A DNA stretch of 64,000 nucleotides. Source: QHXQ01 sp036389395. GTDB lineage: Bacteria > Acidobacteriota > Blastocatellia > Pyrinomonadales > Pyrinomonadaceae. Where the stretch lies: NCBI GenBank assembly GCA_036389395.1, contig DASVPY010000010.1:62001-126000 (forward strand), given 5' to 3'. Below, in pieces: positions 9,901-16,938 of the stretch; position 1 is the stretch's first letter; each line of letters begins with the position of its first letter. The position numbers and the translations under genes were made by a program. The notes under the pieces are model-generated. The model saw nothing but the letters and a program-made list of their open reading frames with translations. It was not told the DNA's origin and made no database searches.

Positions 9901-10476
9901 CGCCGAGGTCTTGCCGGCGTCCGAGGCGAACAGCATCCCGCCGCTCGTCCACGCCGCGTCGTGCAGCCCGCTGTTGTTGAGCGACGGATCGTAATAGACG
10001 TAGAGCGCGTAAGGCGGGTGCGGCTTGCGGCTGGTCGTGAAGCGCACGGCGATCAGCAGGGTGTTGCGCTCCGGGTCGGTGGCGTAAGTTTTCGTCAACT
10101 CCCAAGCGCCGCTCTTCGCGGTGTTCGTCTGCCGGAAGGTGAGCGCGCGCGGGTCGAGCACTTCGACGCGGTGCGTCGCGTCGTCGCCCTCGGTCTCGAC
10201 CTTGCCGTCCGACGCGACGACGACGAACTGCAACTCCTGCACGTTCGCCACGTCCACGGTCGGGTAGTAGACCTCGGTCAGTATCCCCTGGCGCAGCGTG
10301 AACCAGACCTTCGAGTCGAGCGTGTTGGATGTGCCGACGCCGTCCTTGCCCGCGCTCGGCCACTGCGCGTCGCGCCCCGGCGCGCCCGGCGCGAGGTTGT
10401 CCGCGGTCTGCGCGTGCAGTGTGCCGGCGACGAGGAGGGCGAGTAAGCAGACGCGGACGGAAAGAGATTTAAGCAT
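6997..10476 (-). CDS. GH15 glucoamylase/glucodextranase fused to a glycogen-binding-like module and an esterase
   Basis: A signal peptide (ending LVAGTLHAQ) leads a 1159-residue protein of three enzyme-related parts. Residues about 28-270 resemble the glucodextranase N domain ('SKVWFTLRQGILTEVYYPTV'). Residues about 290-690 are the GH15 (alpha/alpha)6 barrel, with 'YHLVWSRDLYQVATALYALG', catalytic-acid region 'RWEEKPGYSPST' near 449 and base region 'LPEQVWDMP' near 650. Around 830-900 an AMPK/CBM48-like fold follows ('VTFVYRGPAKRVEVVGDFTS'). Residues about 920-1159 are an alpha/beta hydrolase of the enterochelin-esterase/PF00756 type with nucleophile 'GASLGG' near 1052 and 'GHNWTSW' His near 1140. 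The protein is expected to act on alpha-glucans in the periplasm or outside. The esterase substrate (acylated glucan?) is inferred. The ribosome binding site is weak. Confidence 0.9.
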   Translation of the reverse strand: MLKSLSVRVCLLALLVAGTLHAQTADNLAPGAPGRDAQWPSAGKDGVGTSNTLDSKVWFTLRQGILTEVYYPTVDVANVQELQFVVVASDGKVETEGDDATHRVEVLDPRALTFRQTNTAKSGAWELTKTYATDPERNTLLIAVRFTTSRKPHPPYALYVYYDPSLNNSGLHDAAWTSGGMLFASDAGKTSALAASTGFGATTNGYLGTSDGLTQLRAHGRIANQYARAADGNVVQVAEARPGYAFGFTLALAFGKDEFEAAANARASLAKGFAVARAEYDKGWHDYLATLRRAAPQYQRQFDMAAMTLRAHEDKTYRGAQIASLSVPWGGGPNANEPNVGGYHLVWSRDLYQVATALYALGDKAGADRALDYLFRVQQKPDGSFPQNSWLDGRPFWGSLQLDEVAYPLVLAYTLGRTDNETWTKHVKPAADFLVKNGPRTPQERWEEKPGYSPSTIAAEIAGLVCAAEIARRNDAQAAAQIYLATADDWARNVERWTVTTTGRHGDGTYYLRITENDDPNDAQILNAGNGGNDYDEREYVDAGFLELVRLGIKRADDPLIVKSLAVIDQLIKVETPNGPAWYRYNHDGYGELDDGRPWNFDGKYTGKGRLWALLAGERGQYELTLGQTAAARARLDHILGFANEGLMLPEQVWDMPRGPFPFGEGTGSATPLAWTMAQFIRLAVNLEAGRNLETPDIVAARYLKQGVPLNAGVSESAFPDREVLQHLEAGTTFTTAGQPGAGTRVFALAGNEARELERDAQGFTRLSVPVPAGETTVVVAALTPEGATGVTRFALRGLTKDELRAYEAQSAPLPVEVERLKQTERAPVVSDEAVTFVYRGPAKRVEVVGDFTSWTPRGLVMRELAGTNVKYLTRNFPRGARVEYKLIADGQWTDDPLNPQKIDNGVGSFNSYFTTPGYAPAPLAADGYELKGKLEQAEVPTRLLDGGRRKLQVYLPPGYAGSSARYPVLYLQDGSDYARRARAAAVAEQLIAQGRVAPFIIVFVDPVERNREYWLNDRFAEFMATELVPFVDARYRTRAERDARALLGASLGGVISYWTALKYPATFARVGGQSSAFQIDNERELAAFAALPPYDAARPMRFYLDVGLLEPIWEVNRRARVLLAGKGYPVAYHEAAAGHNWTSWRDQIADAYLALWAK

Positions 10477-10501
10477 GACGTTTCTACCGGCCGAGAGAGT
10501 T

Positions 10502-10592
10502 TAACCGCAAAGGGCGCAAAGCGGGCCGCAAAGGACGCGGAGGATTTCTTTGCGCTCTTTGCGGCCCGCTTAGCGTCCTTTGCGGTTAAGTT
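10502..10592. repeat. CGCAAAG-type palindrome between codirectional genes
   Basis: AACCGCAAAGG-type units on the left (10503-10545) face CCTTTGCGGTT-type units on the right (10550-10590). The whole 90 bp is an imperfect inverted repeat with internal CGCAAAG repeats. It separates the xylH-like gene from the GH15 fusion gene, both on the minus strand. Confidence 0.8.
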
Positions 10593-10598
10593 TTCTTC

Positions 10599-11852
10599 TC
10601 ACCCGCGCTTGCGCCCCGCCATGTCGAGGCCGACGGCGGCGACGAGGATCGCGCCCTTGATGATGTTCTGCGTGTAGGGCGCGACGTTCTTCAAAGACAT
10701 CCCGTTGTCCAGACTCGACATGATGAGCGCGCCGATGAGCGCGCCGAAGACCGTCCCGCGCCCGCCCATCAGACTCGTCCCGCCGATGACGCACGCCGCA
10801 ATCGCGTCCAGCTCCAACAACTGCCCCGCGTCCGGCGACGCGCTGCCCACGCGCGCCGTGTAGATGATCGCCGCCACGCCCGCCAGCACGCCCATCAGGC
10901 AGAAGACCGCGAGCAGGTGCTTGCGGATCGAGATGCCGGAGAGCCGCGCCGCGTCCGGGTTGCCGCCGATGGCGTAGAGGTAACGGCCGAAGGTCGTGTT
11001 CTGCGTCAGGAACGCGCCGCCCAGTGCGACCGCCAGCAGGATCAGGACGGGGACGGGGATGCCCGCGTAGCGACCGGGCGCGATCTCGTAAGAGTTCATC
11101 ATGTAGATGAACCAGACGACCACGGCCGCCGGCAGCAGGACGCGCGCCACGGTCGGCACGAGACCCGGCACGCTCAGCCCGTGCCGGCTGCGCGCGCGGT
11201 TGCGGCTGACCGCCAGCCACACCAGCCCCGCGACCGCCAGCGCCGCCAGCACCCAGCCCACGAGCGGCCCGACGTAGTCCTGCCCGATGGTTCGGAACGC
11301 CGGCAGCCGGATCGGGATCGTCTCGCCTTTACTCAGACCGAGGATCACGCCGCGCCACGCGAGCAAGCCCCCCAGCGTGACGATGAACGCGGGGATGTTC
11401 AAGTAAGCCGTGAGCGCGCCCTGCCCCGCGCCGATGGCGAGCGCGACCGCGATGCCCGCCGCCAAAGACGGCGCGAGGCCCCAGCCCAGCCACCCTTGCA
11501 TGATCGCCGCGATGCCGCCCGCCAACCCCACCACCGAGCCGACCGACAGATCGATCTGCCCGGTCACGATGATCATCAGCATCCCGACCGCGAGCACGCC
11601 CGTCACCGAGGTCTGCCGCATCAGGTTCGAGAAGTTGCGCGGCTCAAGAAAAATCCGGTCGGTCGAGAAGTGGAAGAAGAGCCAGATGACGACGAGCGCG
11701 AAGACCATCGTGTAGGCGCGCAGCGTGTCGGTCGGGATGCTGAAGCCGCCGATGCGCGTGCGGCGCGCGACCTCTGCGGCCGCGGCCGCGGGCGTCACGT
11801 CAACGTTGGCCGGCGGCCGCTCGACGGCAGGCTCGTTCGCTGGCTTGCTCAT
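10599..11852 (-). CDS. xylH: Sugar ABC transporter permease, XylH-like
   Basis: About ten hydrophobic segments across 417 residues, in the BPD_transp_2 (PF02653) pattern: 'GQIDLSVGSVVGLAGGIAAI' in the conserved EAA-like region, 'LNIPAFIVTLGGLLAWRGVI', and 'IGGTSLMGGRGTVFGALIGA' with the GG-x-GS/T-M motif near the end. A central extension between helices is typical of XylH compared with RbsC. The ATG at 11852 has GGAGG six bases upstream; an upstream ATG at 11882 has none. It forms a xylF-xylG-xylH operon with the two genes upstream on the minus strand. The substrate could be xylose or a related monosaccharide. The palindromic array at 11876-11980 sits just ahead. Confidence 0.9.
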   Translation of the reverse strand: MSKPANEPAVERPPANVDVTPAAAAAEVARRTRIGGFSIPTDTLRAYTMVFALVVIWLFFHFSTDRIFLEPRNFSNLMRQTSVTGVLAVGMLMIIVTGQIDLSVGSVVGLAGGIAAIMQGWLGWGLAPSLAAGIAVALAIGAGQGALTAYLNIPAFIVTLGGLLAWRGVILGLSKGETIPIRLPAFRTIGQDYVGPLVGWVLAALAVAGLVWLAVSRNRARSRHGLSVPGLVPTVARVLLPAAVVVWFIYMMNSYEIAPGRYAGIPVPVLILLAVALGGAFLTQNTTFGRYLYAIGGNPDAARLSGISIRKHLLAVFCLMGVLAGVAAIIYTARVGSASPDAGQLLELDAIAACVIGGTSLMGGRGTVFGALIGALIMSSLDNGMSLKNVAPYTQNIIKGAILVAAVGLDMAGRKRG

Positions 11853-11875
11853 AAGAAGCCTCCAAGGGTTAGAAC

Positions 11876-11980
11876 CGTTCAAAGTTCAAGGTTCACTACA
11901 CGCCGCACCTTGAACCTCTTACTCGGGCCGTCAACTCTAACCTTGAACTTTGAACCTTAAACTTTGAACCTTGAACCTAC
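11876..11980. repeat. GTTCAAG/CTTGAAC palindrome inside the xyl operon
   Basis: The left arm GTTCAAAGTTCAAGGTTCA (about 11877-11895) faces a longer right arm of CTTGAAC/TTTGAAC units (11939-11977). It lies between xylG and xylH and would be transcribed, so the RNA could fold into a stable stem and alter relative expression or mRNA half-life. Confidence 0.85.
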
Positions 11981-11985
11981 CCCGC

Positions 11986-13530
11986 TCACGCCGCCTGCTG
12001 CCCGTGCCCCGTGGCGCAGGCCATGACGGCTTCGGGCGTGGCGGTGGTGCGCGTGAACTCGCCGGTCACGCGCCCCTCGTGCAGCACGAGGACGCGATCC
12101 GCCAGCCCCAAGACTTCCGGCAGTTCGGACGAGACGAGCACGATGGCGAGGCCCTCTTTGGCGAGCCGGTTGATCTGCGCGTAAATCTCCTGCTTCGCGC
12201 CCACGTCAATGCCGCGCGTCGGCTCGTCCAGGAAGAGCACGCGCGGGTTCGTCAAGAGCCACTTCGCCAGCACGACCTTCTGCTGGTTGCCGCCCGAGAG
12301 CGTGCCCGCGACGGTGAAGACCGAGTTGGCCTTGACGCGCAACTCCTTCATCGCGCGGTTGCCCGCGGCCGCCTCGGCGTCCGTGTTCGTCACGAACCGG
12401 CCGGCGATGTGCGGCAGGCCCGCGAGCGTCATGTTGTTCAGGATCGTCTGGTCGAGCACGAGACCGAACCGCTTGCGATCCTCGGTGACGAAGCCGATGC
12501 CGTAGCGGATGGCGTCGCGCGGGCTTCTGATCCGCACGGGCCGGCCCGCGACGAGTATCTGGCCCGTAACGCGGCCGGCGTGCGCGCCGAAGACGGCCAT
12601 CAGCAGGTCGCTGCGCCCCGCGCCCATCAGCCCCGCGATGCCTAAGACCTCGCCGCGCCGCACGGCGAAGCTCACGTCGCGCACCAGCATCTTGCCCGCG
12701 ACGTTCGGGTCTTCGACCGAGACGGCGCGCGCCTCGAACACCGTGTCGCCGTGCGGGTGCTCGAAGTCGGGGAAGATGTCGCCGACCTCGCGCCCGACCA
12801 TGCGCGCGATCACGCGCCGCTCGTCCCAGTTGCGCGTCGCCTCCGTGCCCACCGTGCGCCCGTCGCGCAGGACGGTGATGCGGTCGGACATGCGGAACAC
12901 CTCGTCGAGCTTGTGCGAGATGTAGATCATGCCGACGCCGCGGGCGCGCAGGGCGTTCAGGATGCGGAAGAGCGTCTCGACCTCGGCGTCGGTGAGCGCG
13001 GCGGTCGGCTCGTCGAGGACAAGGATGCGCGCGTCGTGCGAGAGCGCCTTGGCGATCTCGACCAACTGCTGCTGCCCGATGCCGAGCTGGCGGACGGGCG
13101 TGTGCGGCTCGACCGCCAGCCCGACTTCATCGAGCAGCTTTTGCGCGCGGCGGTAGAGTTCTTCCCAGCGGATGACGCCGAAGCGGCGCGGCTCGCGCCC
13201 CAGGAAGATGTTCTCGCCGATGCTCATGTCTTTGACGAGCGACAACTCCTGGAAGATGACCGCGATGCCGGCGGCCTCCGAGTCGCGCACGCTGTTGAAG
13301 CGTTGCGCCCGGCCTTCGATCAGAATCTCGCCGCCGTAAGAGCCGTAAGGGTAGACGCCGCCGAGCACCTTCATCAGCGTGGACTTGCCCGCGCCGTTCT
13401 CGCCCACCAGCGCGTGCAACTCACCCCGGTGCAGGTCGAACGTCACGCCGTCCAGCGCCCGCACGCCCGGAAACGTCTTCGTGATCTCGCGCATCTCCAG
13501 GAACGGAGTGCGCTGCTCGTTAGTGGGCAT
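11986..13530 (-). CDS. xylG: Sugar ABC transporter ATP-binding protein, XylG-like
   Basis: A 514-residue tandem ABC protein. NBD1 has Walker A 'GENGAGKST' (43-51), a degenerate signature 'LGIGQQQLVEIAKAL' and Walker B 'ILVLDEPTAAL'. NBD2 has the degenerate P-loop 'GLMGAGRSD' usual in CUT2 importers, a good signature 'LSGGNQQKVVLAKWL' and 'VLFLDEPTRGID'. Length and arrangement match XylG/RbsA/MglA; XylG is chosen because the upstream binding protein is XylF-like. It energises uptake at the inner face of the membrane. The start at 13530 lies at the edge of a repeat array and has no good ribosome binding site. Confidence 0.92.
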   Translation of the reverse strand: MPTNEQRTPFLEMREITKTFPGVRALDGVTFDLHRGELHALVGENGAGKSTLMKVLGGVYPYGSYGGEILIEGRAQRFNSVRDSEAAGIAVIFQELSLVKDMSIGENIFLGREPRRFGVIRWEELYRRAQKLLDEVGLAVEPHTPVRQLGIGQQQLVEIAKALSHDARILVLDEPTAALTDAEVETLFRILNALRARGVGMIYISHKLDEVFRMSDRITVLRDGRTVGTEATRNWDERRVIARMVGREVGDIFPDFEHPHGDTVFEARAVSVEDPNVAGKMLVRDVSFAVRRGEVLGIAGLMGAGRSDLLMAVFGAHAGRVTGQILVAGRPVRIRSPRDAIRYGIGFVTEDRKRFGLVLDQTILNNMTLAGLPHIAGRFVTNTDAEAAAGNRAMKELRVKANSVFTVAGTLSGGNQQKVVLAKWLLTNPRVLFLDEPTRGIDVGAKQEIYAQINRLAKEGLAIVLVSSELPEVLGLADRVLVLHEGRVTGEFTRTTATPEAVMACATGHGQQAA

Positions 13531-13536
13531 AAATCA

Positions 13537-13680
13537 GGAGTCAGGATTCAGAAGCCAGAAGCCAGAAGGAAGTCAGAAACCAGGAGTCAGAACCAGGCAT
13601 CGGAAGCCGATAGCCGGAAGGCGTGAGCCTCTTCTCTGCCGGCTTCTGACTTCTGGCTCCTGACTCCTGTCTTCTCTACT
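13537..13680. repeat. CAGAAGC/CAGGAGT heptamer palindrome inside the xyl operon
   Basis: Units such as CAGGAGT, CAGAAGC and CAGAAAC on the left face ACTCCTG, GCTTCTG and GCTCCTG units on the right. The array covers most of the 154-base xylF-xylG spacer and would form a stem-loop in the transcript. Confidence 0.8.
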
Positions 13681-13684
13681 GCCC

Positions 13685-14800
13685 TCATTGCTTCGGACAC
13701 TTGTCCGGCGTGACGGGCGGCGCGCAGAGCTTGTCGAGCGTCTGGTAGCCGTCTTTCACGACGGTGCTCATCAGGTTGTTCTTGTCCACGGCGACCGGCT
13801 CGAAGAGCCGCGCGGGCACTTTCTTCATGCCGTTGTCCACGGTGTCGTTGGTCTCGACGGTCTCGCCGCGCGCCAGTTTCAGGGCGGCGTCCACCGCGCC
13901 GTTGGCGAGCGGCTGGATCGGCTTGTAGACGGTCATCGTCTGCGTGCCGAGCAGGATGTATTGCAGCGACGCGAGGTCGGCGTCCTGCCCCGAGACGAGC
14001 ACCTTGCCGGCCAGGTTCTGCCCGCGCAGCGCCTCCACCGCGCCGCGCGCCGTGCCGTCGTTCGAGGCGACGACGGCGTCCACCTGGTTGTTCGCCTGCG
14101 TCAAGGCGTTCTCGACGATGTTCAGCGCCGCGCTCGCCTGCCACTCGCGCGCGTAGTCGTCCTTGACGATCTTCACGTCGCCGCGATCAACGGCCGGCTT
14201 GAGCACGTTCATCTGCCCCTGGTGCAAGAGCAGCGCGTTGTTGTCCGTGGGCGAGCCGCCGACGATGACGAAGTTGGCGGGCTTCTTGCCGACGTGTTCG
14301 AGCAGGTAGCGCGCCTGCATCTCGCCGATCTTGACGACCTGGTGCGAGACGTAGAGGTCTACGTCCGCGTTCTTGATGAGCCGGTCGTAGGAGATGACGG
14401 GCACGCCCTGGCGGTGCGCCGCCTCGACGATGGAGGCGGCCACCTCGGCGTTGTGCGGCGCGACGATGAGCACGTCCACGCCCTGCGTCAGTTGGTTCTC
14501 GGCCTGGTTGATCTGGAGCTGGTCGTTGCTGTTCGCCACGTCCACCAGAAGTTGCGCGCCGACCTCGCGGGCGCGCTGCTCGACGAGTTGCTTGTCGCGC
14601 TGCCAGCGTTCCTCTTTGAGCGTGTCCATCGAGAAGCCGATCTTGACGGGGTCGTTCGGCCCCTTCTTCTTGCGCGCCGACGCGCCCGTGCCGCCGCCCG
14701 CCCCGCCGTTGCCGTTCCCGCCGCCGCCGCCGCTCACGCAGGCGGCCGCCAGCAACAGCACGCCCAAGCCTAGCCCCAACCACGCTCTACGGTTTCGCAT
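13685..14800 (-). CDS. xylF: Sugar-binding lipoprotein of ABC transporter, XylF-like
   Basis: A lipoprotein signal (LGVLLLAAAC lipobox; Cys near residue 21) is followed by a Gly/Asn-rich linker and a periplasmic-binding-protein type 1 fold: 'KIGFSMDTLKEERWQRDK', 'QGVDVLIVAPHNAEVA', 'GVPVISYDRLIKNADVDLYV', 'DAVVASNDGTARGAVEAL', 'VLVSGQDADLASLQYIL'. The SYDRLI and 'SNDGTA' motifs match XylF rather than RbsB. The AAGGAG Shine-Dalgarno lies eight bases before ATG 14800. It is the first gene of xylFGH; sugar binding is probably pentose. The C-terminus carries two extra Cys residues (LCAPP, KCPKQ). Confidence 0.92.
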   Translation of the reverse strand: MRNRRAWLGLGLGVLLLAAACVSGGGGGNGNGGAGGGTGASARKKKGPNDPVKIGFSMDTLKEERWQRDKQLVEQRAREVGAQLLVDVANSNDQLQINQAENQLTQGVDVLIVAPHNAEVAASIVEAAHRQGVPVISYDRLIKNADVDLYVSHQVVKIGEMQARYLLEHVGKKPANFVIVGGSPTDNNALLLHQGQMNVLKPAVDRGDVKIVKDDYAREWQASAALNIVENALTQANNQVDAVVASNDGTARGAVEALRGQNLAGKVLVSGQDADLASLQYILLGTQTMTVYKPIQPLANGAVDAALKLARGETVETNDTVDNGMKKVPARLFEPVAVDKNNLMSTVVKDGYQTLDKLCAPPVTPDKCPKQ

Positions 14801-15092
14801 CAGTTAACGCTCCTTGAGAGTTGTCAGCTTGCAGGCCCTTCGCCCCGCCGCGGCGCGCGGCCGCGCGCTCGGGCCGAGGGCCGCCACGCAACGTGAATTA
14901 AATACGGCGAAAGAAAAAGTAGTGCGTCAGTCGGATGGCTAAGCTTATCACAAGGCGCGGCAAAAAAAGCTAGAGAATTTTGCGGCCCGCGCGGGCCGGC
15001 GCGCGTGTTTCGGCACGCATCACACGCCGGGCGCGGTGATTCACGGTGAAACACGGGCCGGCGCGCGAACGCGGATTTACGCCCGAAATCGC
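14801..15092. other. Upstream region between divergent xylF and the sigma-54 peptide gene
   Basis: An AT-richer patch (14890-14990) presumably holds the xylF promoter, but no clear -35/-10 pair was found. Two related 14-mers, CGTGTTTCGGCACG (15004-15017) and, on the other strand, CGTGTTTCACCGTG (15055-15042), lie 75-90 and 40-50 bases upstream of the sigma-54 -24 element and are candidate activator sites. Confidence 0.4.
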
Positions 15093-15108
15093 TGGCACGC
15101 GCGTTGCC
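15093..15108 (+). promoter_or_regulatory. Sigma-54 (-24/-12) promoter
   Basis: The sequence TGGCACG-CGCG-TTGCC matches the sigma-54 consensus TGGCACG-N4-TTGCW at all fixed positions except the last. The GG and GC doublets are 12 bases apart as required. It points at the 56-codon gene starting at 15223, with a predicted start near 15119 and a leader of about 105 nt. An NtrC-type sigma-54 activator is encoded 400 bp away. Confidence 0.82.
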
Positions 15109-15222
15109 CTAGTAGTTGTCGACGCCGACGCGAAGCGGCTCGTCCCGACAAGGTAACGGCCGGCGCTGTTGAAGCAACTGCCACACAAGAGACCAGAGAG
15201 ATTTTAAGGAGATTAGTAGCTC

Positions 15223-15393
15223 ATGGCTTCCATCACACTGTTCATCGCTTCCTTCGTCATGGCGTCGGTGTTTTCGGTCAGCGCGCCGGCGCGCAACACC
15301 GTCCCGCCGCCCGCGCCGCCGGCCGAGGCGACGGCGACCGACACGACCGACGGCGTGCCGCCGCCGACCGACGACATCTCGGCCGTTGACTAA
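15223..15393 (+). CDS. 56-residue secreted or membrane peptide under sigma-54 control
   Basis: ATG 15223 follows AAGGAGA (15206-15212) at about 10 bases. The peptide begins with a hydrophobic stretch, 'MASITLFIASFVMASVFSVS', a signal peptide or single TM. It then becomes Pro/Ala/Thr-rich and acidic ('PPAPPAEATATDTTDG', 'PPPTDDISAVD'). There are no Cys residues. I know no family for it. Support for being real: a near-perfect sigma-54 promoter, a good ribosome binding site, and an intrinsic terminator 58 bases after the stop, giving a complete small transcription unit. It converges on the operon for an NtrC-type activator and two histidine kinases, so it is the obvious candidate target. It may be an exported signal, a small membrane regulator or part of an envelope response; the function is unknown. 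Confidence 0.7.
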   Translation: MASITLFIASFVMASVFSVSAPARNTVPPPAPPAEATATDTTDGVPPPTDDISAVD

Positions 15394-15450
15394 AGATGCC
15401 CCGCCAGGGGCCGCCGCTGACCGGGGGGGAGCGGCGGCCGACGGGTCATT

Positions 15451-15500
15451 AAAGCCGGAACCCGACCGCTTTAGGCGCGCGGTCGGGTTCCGGCTTTTTC
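15451..15500 (+). terminator. Intrinsic terminator, possibly bidirectional
   Basis: AAAGCCGGAACCCGACCGC (15451-15469) pairs with GCGGTCGGGTTCCGGCTTT (15479-15497), followed by T residues: a 19-bp stem with a 9-base loop. It lies between the convergent peptide gene and the activator gene. Confidence 0.92.
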
Positions 15501-15518
15501 TGCGCGCGGGTCGGAGGC

Positions 15519-16937
15519 TCAACCGTCTGCTTCCGCGGCCGCGTCGGCGTCCTCTTCGTCGGCGTCGGGCCGCAGGTCGCCGCGCAGGCCGAACTTCTTC
15601 AGCTTGCGGTAGAGCGTCGGGCGGTGGTAGTTGAGAATCTCGGCCGTCTTCTTGACGTTGCCGCCGGTGCGTTCGAGCGTCTGCGCGATGGCCTCGCGCT
15701 CGATCTCCTCCATGGTCAAGTAGGGCGGGATGACGCAGCCGGCGTGCGCCGCCTGCGCCGCGCGCAGTTGTTCGGGCAGACTGTCGGGCGTCACCTCGTC
15801 GGCGCGCGCGAAGAGGACGGCGTGCTCGATGACGCTCTCCAACTCGCGGACGTTGCCGGGCCAGTCGTAGCGCGTGAGGCGCGCGAGCACCGCGGCCGAG
15901 ATGCCGCGCACGCGCTTGCGGTACTTCTCGGCGTAGCGTCGCAGGAAACGTTCGGCCAGGAGCACCACGTCGTCGCGCCGCTCGCGCAGGGGCGGCACGC
16001 GCACCCGGACGGTGCTGATGCGGAAGTAGAGGTCTTTACGCAGCGTGCCCTCGCGGATCATCTGCGCCGTGTCGCGGTTGGTGGACGAGAGCAGGCGGAA
16101 GTCCACCTCCAGCTCGCGCTCGTCGCCGACGCGCCGCACGCGCCGCTCCTGCAACACGCGCAGCAGTTTCGTCTGGAGGTGCGCCGGCATCTCGCCGATC
16201 TCGTCCAGGAGGAGCGTGCCGCCGTGCGTCGCCTCGATCAAGCCCCGCTTGTCGCGGTCGGCCCCCGTGAACGCGCCCTTGCGGTAGCCGAACAGCTCCG
16301 ACTCGATCAGTTCGGCCGGGATGGCCGCGCAGTTGATGCGGATGAAAGGGCCGTCGGCGCGCGCGCTCTGGAAGTGGAAGGCCGTGGCGATCAACTCCTT
16401 GCCCGTGCCCGACTCGCCTTCGATCAGGACGGAGGCGTCCGACGGCCCGGCCGTGCGGATGACCTCCTGAATGTGGCGCATGCTGGGGTGATGGCCGACG
16501 AGGCCGAACGCCTCTGCGTCGGCCGCGAGCGTGCTCCGCAGCAGGCGGTTCTCGCGCCCGAGACCCTGGAACTGCAAGGCGCGCTCGACCAGCATCGAAA
16601 CCTGTTCGGGCGTGAACGGTTTTTCCAGGTAGTAGAACGCGCCGCGCTTGATGGCCTCGATGGTCACGTCGAGCGAGCCGTGCGCCGTCATCAGGATGAC
16701 CTCGGTGTCGGGCGCGTCCGCCTTGAGTTGCGTCAGCAGCTCGATGCCGGTCGCGTCGGGCAGCCGCAGGTCAATGAAGGCGAGGTCGAAGGGCCGCTGC
16801 GCCAGGTGCGCGCGCGCGTCGGCGGCACTCGCCGCCGCCCGCACGTCGTAGCCGCGCGCGCCCAGGATCAGTTCCAGCGCGCCGCTGACGCTCGCCTCGT
16901 CGTCCACGACGAGGATGCTCTGCCGCCGCCGGGCCAT
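15519..16937 (-). CDS. NtrC-family sigma-54-dependent response regulator
   Basis: The REC domain spans residues 7-120 with phosphoacceptor Asp56 ('FIDLRLPDATG') and switch residues T/K. The AAA+ sigma-54 interaction domain has Walker A 'GESGTGKE' (175-182), the sigma-54-contacting 'GAFTGA' loop (221-226), Walker B 'GGTLLLDEIGEMP' and an R-finger region. A C-terminal Fis-type HTH is present ('NVKKTAEILNYHRPTLYRKL'), with an acidic tail after it. It is a transcription activator that remodels sigma-54 holoenzyme after phosphorylation. It is the last gene of a three-gene operon (one base after the preceding stop). A sigma-54 promoter lies just beyond its 3' end. Confidence 0.96.
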   Translation of the reverse strand: MARRRQSILVVDDEASVSGALELILGARGYDVRAAASAADARAHLAQRPFDLAFIDLRLPDATGIELLTQLKADAPDTEVILMTAHGSLDVTIEAIKRGAFYYLEKPFTPEQVSMLVERALQFQGLGRENRLLRSTLAADAEAFGLVGHHPSMRHIQEVIRTAGPSDASVLIEGESGTGKELIATAFHFQSARADGPFIRINCAAIPAELIESELFGYRKGAFTGADRDKRGLIEATHGGTLLLDEIGEMPAHLQTKLLRVLQERRVRRVGDERELEVDFRLLSSTNRDTAQMIREGTLRKDLYFRISTVRVRVPPLRERRDDVVLLAERFLRRYAEKYRKRVRGISAAVLARLTRYDWPGNVRELESVIEHAVLFARADEVTPDSLPEQLRAAQAAHAGCVIPPYLTMEEIEREAIAQTLERTGGNVKKTAEILNYHRPTLYRKLKKFGLRGDLRPDADEEDADAAAEADG

Positions 16938-16938
16938 C

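Noticed and set aside
14824..15188. Small minus-strand and plus-strand ORFs between xylF and the sigma-54 gene
   Set aside because: Low-complexity translations overlapping regulatory sequence and the 56-codon gene's leader; no ribosome binding sites.
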